From positions 5,011,501-5,075,500 of the forward strand of contig JARFXM010000009.1 in assembly GCA_029532625.1 (NCBI GenBank): a stretch of 64,000 nucleotides of DNA. The letters are read 5' to 3'. Below the pieces are notes generated by a model that was not told the DNA's origin, made no database searches, and was given only the letters and a program-made list of their open reading frames with translations. Of the stretch, positions 20,798-31,000 are shown one piece after another. Each line of letters begins with the position of its first letter. The first letter of the stretch is position 1. Origin of the DNA: Lomentospora prolificans. Lineage: Eukaryota; Ascomycota; Sordariomycetes; Microascales; Microascaceae. The translations under genes were made by a program, and so were the position numbers.

Positions 20798-22393
20798 CAG
20801 ATCGGACGCTTGCGCTTGCGAGAGGACAATTAAGCATCCATGATCCCCGCCCCGGACCTTGGAATTACCGAGAGGTGTGTGTGTGGTGTGGTTGACACTC
20901 GAACGGTGCGTCCTGGTCCGCTCTGACCTGACGGTGGTTGACGAGAATAGTAGCCTGGCCAGCGAGGTAATATTATGGGGCCCCCTTGTCTCGACTCTTG
21001 GTCCATGTTTGCGGGCTTGCGGAGAGCATGGACGCTGGCCTGTGGCCCTAGAATGTGGGACATCTTGAGAAGTGGTAGAAGACTTTGGAACCGAGCCCAA
21101 GTGGCCAGCGATAGACTTAAAAAATGGATGCCTGGCGGTGGAGGTGGGATTTATTCGCACCTCTCGCCTGCCGCGTTCGCTATGATCGATTCTGATCTGC
21201 CTCTGGTCTTGCCCAAGATCAGGCGCGTAGTTTATTCTTGCTACAGATAGCCATGGAGCATTCGCCATTGTTAAGAAAAGCACTTATGATCTCGCTCTAG
21301 ATCCACCGGTTCGTTCGTCTTCTCGGGTCGACTATCACCATTTTGGCCAGTCTTGATCAGCGAGGCATTCTCTTGGCGAACATCTCTGTCCACCACATCC
21401 GCCAAGCTCTTCAAAGACCGGAGAAAGAAAGGATTAGCCTGATGCCGTCCGTCTCCATAACTGTCCACTCGAGATATCGTTGGTCAGAACGCACCACCAG
21501 CCCTCCATCTCGTTCGCCCCATCTAGTTTACTGCCCCCGCCCACAACCGGCCGCCCGTCCATGTCAAAAAAGTAAACCTGAAACCGCAGCCTCCTAGTCG
21601 ATTCCGGAAGTTCAAAGCCCCAGGGAGCCCGTCCATGCCAAACTCTGCTATAGGTGGAGCTTAACCTTAATTCGGACACCCTGCGAAACACAAGTGAGCA
21701 GCTACCTGCTGCGTAGGGGCGCGGGCGGAGCCGCTTGGCATATGTTTCGTTTCACACACCATGCGCGGCTCTCAATTGGAGAGTTTGTGATGCAAACCTA
21801 ACAACACTAATTGGGAGTTGTCAAGGGCCTGGGTGACAGGTTCAAGCTATCGTTTGACAGGCAGTTGACAGGTGTGGCTGGTTTGTGGGCTTTCTTGAAA
21901 CCCTCTCGTCCGCTAGCCGGGATGACTTGAGGGTTGAGTCAAGTCATCCTTGGGACTGTAAGTCGGCGTTTAGCAAGGGAAGTATGCTCGACTGTAGTAT
22001 TGCGAGTACTCTTGGAGCTGCGTACACTCTGTTGTGTCTTTGGCTAGTAGACATTCATACCCTGCCTGCCTGATGTAGTAAAATTCCAAAGGTGAAGCGA
22101 GTTGTCGTACAAGTGCTGGAATATTTGCTGTCCGCCGGCGAGATCTCTTTATCAATACGCATGTTGATATAGCATCACTGTCTACAATTCACAGTACTGA
22201 GCCTTGGATCTAAGTGACTGTATAAACTCTTACACCTTGTTCACATGTTTCTGTTTCCAGGGGTTACTCTTATACGAGCTGTTCGTGGCTCACAAAGCGC
22301 ATGTCTTGAGGGTTCCCTTGATTTCTTTTATTGTTTACCAAACGGCGATTTCTTTTCTTTTACCAAAACTCTACACTACGCCACCAAAGAGAC

Positions 22394-22422
22394 TCCCCCC
22401 ACCCCCCCCCCCCTCTCCCCCC
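22394..22422 (-). repeat. C/G homopolymer-rich tract in the probable 3' UTR of the secreted-protein gene
   Basis: The plus strand shows C6, A, C12, TCT, C6 within 29 bp. Read on the minus strand, the sense strand of the gene ending at 22457, this is G6-AGA-G12-T-G6, about 35 nt after the stop codon. It could form a G-quadruplex in the mRNA. Confidence 0.6.
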
Positions 22423-22456
22423 AAATCCGACTTTTTTCAGCTCTAGAGCCCACTGC

Positions 22457-23430
22457 TTACTGCTGGACGCCCAGCAACGCTAGAATCTGGCAGAGAGTAT
22501 CGCAGCCCGCGACTGGCGCCGCCGTGGCAGGGGCAGGTGTGGTGGTAGAGTTGGAGCCAGCACCAGCACCAGCACCAGCACCAGCACCAGCACCAGCACC
22601 AGCACCCGCGCCAGAGGGAATAAAGATGGCAAACTCGCCGTTGAGGTCGTCGACCGTGAGTGTCAGCTCGTTCTCATCGGCCTCGAACTCGAGCTCGCCC
22701 ACGCCGGCCCCGACCACAAAGGTGTTGGTCTCGGTGCAGAGACGACCGATTTGGCCCTGGCTGATGTCTAGCGTGTCTTAATTGGGTGCTAGGTTAGCGA
22801 CTGTGGAAGCGAAGCTAGCCATGCTGAAAATTGCCATGTTGGAAAGGGGAGAGGAAAGGGGCCGGGGGTGTAAACTTACTACCGGCTGTGAGGATGTAGT
22901 CGACCTTTTGAAGAGTGAGACCCCGAGTGCCGCCGTTGATCGCGACCTTGTAGGAGACCGGCTCGAGGAAGTCGAAGCCAACCGGGGCGTTACCGGGGCT
23001 AGTGTTCTCAACGACAGCAAGCTGACGGGCGGTAGGGTTTTGGAACTCGATCTCGAGGGCTCCGTTCACCTGTTAGAAAAAGGCGGATTAGAACACGCTC
23101 CACTCGGTTATATGCCGATACGATGGCACCGGCTGCGGCGAGACTTACACCCGGGGGGAAGACGGTATCGGTCTTGATGTCACCTCCACCAAGCTCGATG
23201 ACCGTATTGAACTGTCCCTCCTGTTCAATCTCATTCTCCGCGCCTTCTTCGCCTTCGGTAGCTCCACCCTCGGTAGCGCCCCCTCGGGCGGCGCCCCCTC
23301 CGTTGTTGCCGCGGTTGCGACCAAGAGCTTGGACGCCAGCGTTGGTAGCAGCCTGCGGGTTACGGGGAAGAGCCAAAGCCGTGGCGGCGAGGATCTCGGA
23401 AGCGAGGACGATGGTGCGAAGAAGACGCAT
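22457..23430 (-). CDS. small secreted protein with Gly-Ala repeat, function unknown
   Basis: Three exons, 23430-23149, 23069-22880 and 22767-22457, give 260 aa. The start is ATG at 23430; longer readings use GTG only. A signal peptide is clear (MRLLRTIVLASEILAATALA), so the product should be secreted or wall-bound. Then come a Gly/Asn/Glu-rich linker (about 30-70), a probable beta-rich domain (about 75-208) with NGALEIEFQNPTARQL, GFDFLEPVSYKVAINGG and GRLCTETNTFVVGAG, a 21-residue Gly-Ala repeat at about 210-230, a Ser/Thr/Pro/Ala linker and a tail CDTLCQILALLGVQQ. The second donor could also be three codon-neutral bases earlier (GTAGTA), which would remove one Gly. I do not recognise the family. 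A TATA box lies about 280 bp upstream. Confidence 0.72.
22557..22605 (+). repeat. hexanucleotide microsatellite (CCAGCA)n inside the secreted-protein CDS
   Basis: About eight copies of CCAGCA in a row. On the coding minus strand the unit is TGCTGG, giving alternating Ala and Gly. Such in-frame repeats change copy number easily by slippage. Confidence 0.9.
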
Positions 23431-23704
23431 GTTGGATGGCGTTGGGAGTTGTTCTGGAGATGTTGCACGAAACGGCAATATGAAATTGGCGAGAGAAAGA
23501 TGTACTACTGTACAGAGCACAAGATGATGTCAAGACGGCCGAGAGAAAGGGGTCAGACCAGCTGCAAGAAGAGAATTGCAAACAGAAGGATGAAGAAAGA
23601 AAGAAAGAAGCGAGATGAGATGAACTCCAAGATAAGCTTGAAAGATCGACTGACGATGTGAGTCTGTCCTTCTGAATCGGCAAGAGGCTGAGGTGAGCTC
23701 TCGA

Positions 23705-23712
23705 TATTTATA
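23705..23712 (-). promoter_or_regulatory. TATA box of the secreted-protein gene
   Basis: TATAAATA on the minus strand, about 275 bp before the ATG at 23430. It is a perfect TATA match in the right direction; the distance implies a long leader. Confidence 0.5.
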
Positions 23713-25845
23713 CGCGGACGAAGACGGGGACCGCAATCTGCCCCTCTGCGATTCTAGGTCCTTAGCCTCCCCATCTAACCTCATCTTCGGCACATCTACA
23801 CGAATGCCAAGGCTATCATCACCAGGTTGATGCAAGGGGTTCAAGCTGTCGGGCGTTGGCAAGGACGGAGGCGGGCAGGCTACATACGCCCACAACGGAA
23901 CTGGGTGTGCAGAGCAAAGTTTCATTCCATCCACAGCTGCGCGGGCAGGACTGGCCTCTGGGGGCCACCGGGAATGGGTGGGAACCTTTTTGGCCAAGGC
24001 TCCCGTTTGGGATATTTAAAACGGCCGAAAGGGCCAACCGTCAAGGTGGCGAGTTATTTTTAGGGACCGACAAAGGGCAAAAGGGCCAGCCTTGCGTGCA
24101 GTCTAAGCGTATTACTGCCCCCCCAGACAAGTCTACCCGCGTCGTGCACGTTGTTAATAGTTTAGTTCGGAGCCACACCAGCTCCGTCCCGGAGATGGCC
24201 AGCCACTCCTCCTCGCAGCCGTCTCTGGAAATGTGTCGCATGCTCACTTGACTTGCGAGGCTGGATTTAACTTTAATCTGACTCTTCATCCATCTAATAA
24301 GAGTGCATCTCGTGCAAGTCCTGCGATGGAGCCTCCCCAACGAGTTCCCTTCTCGAATTGATAGTAAAGCAGCTCTACGTCACGTTGCCAAGACTGTCGC
24401 CCGATGGGCATCGCCTAATCCTCCTCAACCTTTTACTGAATAGATGCCATCTTATGAGAATGCCAAGGCGAATCTCGTCCCTTGTCCCTGGCAAAGGGCC
24501 CTGATGAAAATCCGCCCGATGATGGGCGGCCCTTCATAAGTTCTACCCCTTTTTTTCTTGGCAGATGCCTCTCGACAAAAAGATTTAGTCGCTGGCTTTT
24601 TCCTTTGCTAATGGAAAGATTGAAGTAATCTCCTATTAATACAGTAGCAGCACAGATATTCGCGGGTCGTTCGCCGAGGCGCCAAGATATATAGGCCCGC
24701 TCTGGTGGTCTCAGGGCCTCGTTTCATATCTCCGCCCGACGCTTCGGCCGTCGCTGACGTAACTCGGACCCTTCCCGAGAAGCGAGCGGCTCCAGCGCGC
24801 GGAATTCAGGCGCATATTTCTTTTTGAACCAACTATTACGGACAGAGTTCCATAGAGTCAAGAGTTAACGCAAGTTAAGATTAAGGATCGGCGGTAGATG
24901 GAGCGCCTTCCCGTGGATCGCGGGAGATGCATTGAAGGTGCTGCCGGGCGTGTTGATGCTCTACAATGCGGAGATCTCGACGAGGGGCGCCCTGTGATAG
25001 CGGTATACGTTCAAGGAACACCGACGAGATATTCAACAGAGCTAATTAACGCGACGCCCGGTATTCCGAGGGAGGGCGATGCGGGATACGCAATAGAATT
25101 GTTCGTATCGCAACTGCGAGGGAAACCCCTAATAGAATTCGCTCGTACGTCGACGAAACACTCGTGCCCAACTCGTTGAGTTGAAAAGCAGGCACGCGAC
25201 CTCTTTCCGTTTTGGGAAGCCAGCAGTATGTAATCACCTCCGCCCACTCGATCCATAAACACACACGTAAATGACGAGAATATTAAGCATGGATCAAGCT
25301 AACAAGGGCACATGAAGGGATTTGGGTCTCTGTTCAGCGGGTTACTCTTCTATTCTTCCACGAAGTCGGGTCGCAGCTCCCGAATACAGCTTTGGCGTGA
25401 GAACGCACTTGGGGGAAGAAGGGTTCTGTGATAGTACTACCTCAAGTCTACAGTATTAATAATACAAGGCTTGATCACGATCACCATCTGATGACATAAT
25501 CGACATGTCAAGTCGGCTCATCATCGTGCGATGACTTGTGTGCACGTTGTAACGGCACTGTCGGAGCTCGCCGTCGCGGTTGGTCAATGTTTTTCCTGGG
25601 TTTGTTTACTTTCCCGACTGGAGCTCCCCACTTCGTGCCTCATCCCCGACAAAAATAACTGCCTCTGCTTCACCCGTCCACGTCTCCCACCCGCTAACAG
25701 ATCCATGTCACCCACACAAAATCCACATACTTGGATTTTATTGACAAGGTCCCATTATTAGCCCTCCGCCATTTCTTTCATCTGCCATTCTCTAGCACCA
25801 ATATCTTCAACTATCACGATAAACCAAGTAAACAATCGATTCAAA
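23713..25845. other. 2.1-kb gene-free interval (divergent promoters)
   Basis: It separates the divergent secreted-protein gene and the 25846 gene. The only ORF worth noting is 24898-25179 (93 codons, ATG), with unbiased codon use and no recognisable similarity, in a stretch of CG-rich texture. No RNA gene seen. Confidence 0.4.
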
Positions 25846-28058
25846 ATGTCCCCGCCCCGTCGCAGGTCTGCGCGATTGGCGGCCGGCACTCCGGCAAAGG
25901 TAAAAGAGTCCTGTTGAAACACGGCTCTCTCTTCCTTGTTTTGGGCTGGCGCTAACTTTCATCTCACCGCTTCTAGACGCCAAAGAAAGCTCCCACCCCG
26001 AGCCTCGATACCGTCGCTGAAAGTAGTGAACTGGCTCAGGATGTCGCTTCGACAAAGAAGCTCCCGCGACCTGCCATCGTAGAGGTGCCTTCAACGCCTT
26101 CATCTTCGTCCCCGATCAAGCCCCCAATGTCCGAGATGCACCCCAGCAAGGTTCACACGACGATGGCCGCCCCATCCTCAGGTCTCCGGCTTGGATTCAC
26201 CGACATCAAGCCATCTGAGAAGAAGGGCTCTAACCAACCTTCTGGCTTGACTCAAGTCACCCCTTCCAAGGGACCTGCTCTCCCTTCGTCCCCGTTCACC
26301 TTTACTTTTACGCGCCAGGGCACTGCTGCCGACCTTGGCCTATCCAGCCGCGCCCAGGAGATGATGAACGAGCTGCGCGAGGAGGCAGCCAAGATCAAGG
26401 CTGAACTCGCTGCACAGCGCGAGCGTGAGGAGCAGGAAGATGAGATGAACGGTGGTCGAAGGATTGCCAAGCCCAAGGGCAAGTCTGGCCGCTTCAGCGC
26501 CGCCCACATGGCCGAGTTCAAAAAGATGGATTCCATCGAGAACCACCCGTCCGCTTTCCGAGCCCTCCGTAACCAGCTGACGCCAGTTGCTGGCATCAAG
26601 CGCTCCTCTTCGCGGGCCAACTTGGACGAAGCCGTCTCCCCCATTACCCAGAGATCTGGGATCAAGCGTACGCAATCCAAAGCTAGGCTGGACGAGCCTG
26701 ATACTCCCCGCCACCGCAAGCCCGTCACCGCGAGCTCCCCCATCAAGTCCCGCATTCCCGTTGATAACAACCCGCCTACGCCGGCGAAGCGGTTCAAGCA
26801 GCGTCTCGAGGATGATGCGTCCAGCAGTCGTCCGGTTTCTCGCGACGGAAGCTCGATACCTCGACCCAAGTCTAGCGGCGTCGACGCCGCAGGTGGCAAC
26901 CTAGTTCGCTCCCAGTCTACCATGAGCCTCGTTAGCCCCAGCAAGACGGCACTCGCCCGGTCTGCCATCAAGGGCCCCACCATCACCCTCGTCAAATCCC
27001 CTTCCAAGCCCGAGCTATCTAGCCTCAAGCGGTCTACGACTACGAATGCCCTTCTTCCTGGATCGGCCACTCCTACTCGGCGCATTCTCAGCCCTGGTCG
27101 TTTCGAAAAAGTCAAATCGATCCTGCGGGGCCACAAAGGCCAGCGTGAGAAGCCAGGAAGCGCTCTCCCTCTCCCCGCCAACGCCTCAAAGACGCCCAAT
27201 CCTCCCCGTGTTGACAAGGCATTGCCTCCAGTCCCCGTTTGCGCTACTAGCCCTCGACGGAAGCTGTCGAAACGCCTTGGCGCGAGCCCCACCGGGAAGG
27301 AGATGGTCAAGCTTCAGAATTCGCCTTCGCCATTGCCTTCTAGCAACATTTTCAAATTTAGGGCTAAATCGAGCCAGAGCTCCCGAGCCGAACAGCCGCG
27401 CTTCGCCAGCGTCGATGCCGTCATGGCGGGTGCCGGCAAGACCGACGGCGAGGTTTTGTACCCGGATCTCTCCAAGTTCGGCAGCGTGTCGCCCCCTCCC
27501 ATCAACAGCGATGGAAAAGCCGGCAGTATGCCTCCTCCCTCGGTCCCTGCTACCTTTACCTTCCGCAGCGACCACACCATCAGCTTCAAGAGCGCCTCTC
27601 CCGCTGGCTTCGGCGGCTGCGCGGGCCAGTCGAGCGTTCGCCACGTCCGCCCCTCCATCCTCCCCATTCCAGGAAGTTTCCCCAATAGTATCATGGATGC
27701 GACCAAATCGCCCACCGCTGGCGGGCCCAACAAGGAGAACAAGTCCCCCGTCAAGCTCCTCCCGGGTATCTCGCACGGCATGAACAACAAGAAGCGCCAC
27801 CGCGTCTCGAGCGATGAGGAGGACGCGGAGCGCGAGGCTGCTGAGCGCGCCGCCAAGAGAAAGAAGAACGAGCACGTCCCCGAGGGCGATGCCCTGCTTG
27901 CCCCGAGGCTTGTGGGGAAGACGCCTACTGGCTTCAAGAAGGCCCAGGTCTCTGGGCTTGGGTCGCAGCCCCTCGCGAGGGATCTCCCCGTCAAGAGAAA
28001 GCCTGGTCTCAGCCTGAGTCGCTTGAAGATGCTCTCACAGCCCAAGAACAGGATGTAA
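25846..28058 (+). CDS. basic Ser/Pro/Lys-rich protein, probably nuclear or microtubule-associated, function unknown
   Basis: Two exons, 25846-25899 and 25977-28058, give 711 aa with a 77-nt GT-AG intron. The start MSPPRRRSARLAAGTPAK is a basic, NLS-like leader on an 18-codon exon. A predicted helix (SRAQEMMNELREEAAKIKAE) at about 122-145 is followed by GRFSAAHMAEFKKMDSIE and HPSAFRALRNQL. A recurring motif K-R-(S/T)-x-S-x-A-x-L-D-E appears twice (GIKRSSSRANLDEA, GIKRTQSKARLDEP). Many SPSK, TPxxR and SPxK sites suggest CDK phosphorylation. PNKENKSPVK holds a KEN box typical of APC/C substrates, and EREAAERAAKRKKNE near the end is another NLS. The C-terminus is LSRLKMLSQPKNRM. I do not recognise the family. 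The codon use is that of a normal expressed gene. Confidence 0.8.
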
Positions 28059-31000
28059 GGGGGAGGGTGTCTTTGCGGTCCCTTATCGAATAGAAGGCAC
28101 CTGTGGAGACGGGCACTAAAGCCGAGTCGCCACCACTTGGCTCACGGCATTTGTCTACTGGCCTTTTCTTTTTTTTTTTTTTTTCTTTTCTTATACTTAC
28201 TCCTCTCTCTTTCTTCTCTTTGCCCCGTTGCGGCGCTCCATGGTGACACTGGGGCCCCGGCATGCGGGAAGCATCTCTAGCGCACCGGGAACGGGATGGT
28301 ACGGCCATCCATGTCTCTTTTAATGATTCTGCATTTTCGCGGGCGCAACGACTTCGTGTGTTTGGGACATGCATGGGGTGGACGGGTAACACCTCTCTCT
28401 CATGCATGGCTCTGCCAGGGGTCTTGAAAAGGCCATTGTTTTTTCGGGCGTGTATCAACAGTTCAGGAAGATTATGTTTACAATTCGGAACGGAGTTAGT
28501 TATGGGAATGGGTTTGGAGTTTTGGGATTTCGCTTTGGGTCCGCATTGGCATCGTATGGAAAGGTCTACTACTCTCATCATTTTGATTTCGATTGCGTTC
28601 TAACTCGTGAGCTACACTGTTCTAATCGAGAAAACCTGTTCTACTCTGCAGTATTTCGGGAAGTCTTACTGGCTGCGGATGCGTGACTTGTTTTGATTAC
28701 TGATCTAGAAAAGTGTCAAGGCTGCCAATCTCATGGCGCGCGTTGGAATGTCTCGCAGAGCACAGATAATCTCGTCCCTGCGAAGACTCCATGGCGATTC
28801 TGGCCGTCTGGTTGGCTCGACAGAGGGTGAAGGATACCATGTTTTCTTTTTGAGAAGGCCTCTGGCATCAAGTGTAATTTCCGAAGGGAGTCATCGGAGC
28901 TGGGTGATTCTATTAATGAATGGTCATTTCGATTCCCAGAGATAGCTCGTCATTACGTTTCCGCCCTCGCCCTACCGCGCAAGAGATAAGGTTATCGAAG
29001 GTTGGTGACGCTTCAGGATCGTCGAGGCTGCATGGTAGGTTGGGCCCACTTGGGCGTTTATTGAGATCATCTGCCTCATCCGGCCCGCGCAGCTGCTCCC
29101 AAGTGAGGCATTCGGACTGGGCGGACGTACTGCGCCAGGGCGGTGCAAAGCTTAGTTTCAGATGCTGGATGGTTGGACCCGATGCATGTAGTGTCTGGTC
29201 ATTTTGGATGTGGACTTGTCGATTTCTAGCCAAGTAACTCGTACGAGCCGGGGAAGGAATCGCACTGTACTGTCGACGTAAGGCACATCTTACCATTGGC
29301 CCACCGCCTCGAGGATTGTGGTTTCTCCCCAGAGGAAAACTTGGCATCAAATATTGAGCGTCAAGATGAAGATGGATGTGGTTGAAAAGCTACAGCTTTT
29401 GAAGCTGTTGCATGGACCAGCAAGGGGTGTGGACCCCATGCAAAATCAAGTTCTCTCCACAAAAAAAGATCGGCCTCCTTGTCCTTTGGTCGCCGCTCGA
29501 TTGAGACGCGATGGTAGTGGACAGAATGTCTCGTTGCGGGCGCAAAAACCTTCGAATGCGACACTAGAAGACTTCTAGAAAAAGAGAGTGTGAGATCCGG
29601 GCTACAACAATGAAAGGAACTGAACCGATCCAATCACGGCCATCCCTGTGTTTAAAGACGCAGCAAGAACCTCGCTTCCCCTGCTTAGAAAAGCTGCGCG
29701 AGCATGTTATGTTGAGAACAAGGAGAATTTTTTTCTCTCGATCCTCGTCACTCTCGCCCGCTTCGCATGACGCGCTGGGTGCGTGGAATTTGGCACTGAC
29801 ATGATTTGTCTTTTGTGAGCCGGCCGTCCCCGCCCGTGTACCAGGGTTGGAAATGCCACCAAACTTCAGCTCTCCTTGGTCCTGGGTCGAGGTCGTGGGG
29901 GGCACAAATCAGTTGTCCGTACGCCTTTCGTTCTGCGAAAAGCACATCAGCCGTCCTTCTCTGCAATATTGCCAATTCCGGCGTGTACTTCACAGGCTCC
30001 TGAGGTCGTCTGAAGCGGCAACAGCCAGCGGGGGTGGTGGTGGGGGGGGGGGGGGGGGGTTGTTGTTGACGAAATAGGGGGACTTGCAGCGGGGGTCCTC
30101 GTCAAACATTTCCCGATGTGCTCCAATCCCTCTCAAGCCACCCATAGACAGCCGGCGCCCAGCCTCCCTTCCTCCCATTCCACCCCGCCTCGCAACCAAT
30201 CCGCGGCTGCTGATATCCGTTCAAGATTTGGGAGCTCATGCACCTCCGCATTCGCGGACAAGCATCAGCAAGAATGACACCCTTCCTGGGGGTTGCTTTA
30301 CCCCCCCTACGAGTACCGTACCCGCTGGTGCAGGCAGGGACAAGAAAAAAAAACCAAGTAGAAGAAGGAAACAAAAACTGTACTCGTTTGACTTCCCATA
30401 TCCAAGCGCTTCGAAAACGAGGCGAATTAGTTGCAGATCAGGTTAATAGGATGAGGCCGACGAAGGCGGCAAGCAAGGAGGGGAGCTCGAGGAGTGAGGA
30501 TGTCAAGAGAAGTAGCCCCGTGCCCTTGCCAGCTAGCATAGCACCGACTTCGGATGCTCCAATTAGGCGAAATCCCTCACAGTCTCGTTCAAATTTCCAG
30601 TGAATTGGAAGCAACCACCCACCATCCCCCCAAACTTGCTGCTCAGGTGACCCCCAAAATTATCCTTGCAGACAGGGATGTCGTGTCTCAGCAGAGGAAG
30701 CGACGATCGCCAACCCGCGTTCTCGCATTTCCCGGAACTGGGCTGTTCACCTATTATGAGACTTTCCAAAGGCTCCCAAACACTCCTTTATTAGGGTTCC
30801 CTTGATTCGATTCTAGCTGGCTGACGCTATGCAACACTACTCATGGTCGCCGCCGCGCTCTTGAGGGAAAAGGTCATCGGCCTGAGGAGTCAATCAGTGT
30901 GCTCAGCAGGATTTCATCCGAGTGCCTGAACCATCTTTCTCGATCGAGCGCGCCATTTTGGGTGAACACTCAACACTGGGAATGTCTGGCGGGGTACTTC

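Larger units (their letters stand above)
18934..22456. other. 3.5-kb gene-free interval rich in CCAGC/GGCTGG words
   Basis: No convincing gene. After the membrane-protein stop there is a pyrimidine-rich stretch and an A-rich stretch (19185-19222). G10 lies at 19251-19260. From about 19550 to 20500 the words GCCAGC, GCTGGC and TGGCCAG recur many times. A run of 45 A lies at 20751-20795. A short palindromic pair around 21905-21955 repeats the TCAAG/GATGACTTGA theme. Confidence 0.4.

Noticed and set aside
20594..20895. ORFs containing long Lys or Phe runs
   Set aside because: Produced by the A45 tract read in different frames; no gene evidence around them.
22557..22605. Regular repeat that could suggest a CRISPR-like array
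   Set aside because: Six-base unit without spacers, within a eukaryotic coding exon; an ordinary microsatellite.
26252..27310. 352-codon minus-strand ORF opposite the Ser/Pro-rich gene
   Set aside because: Antisense of a coherent spliced gene; composition is what the complement of Ser/Pro/Lys codons gives.
29228..29315. Possible tRNA on the minus strand (A-box-like GGGCCAATGG and a B-box-like GCGATTCC)
   Set aside because: Acceptor, anticodon and T stems do not pair; only a short GTAAG/CTTAC hairpin forms.
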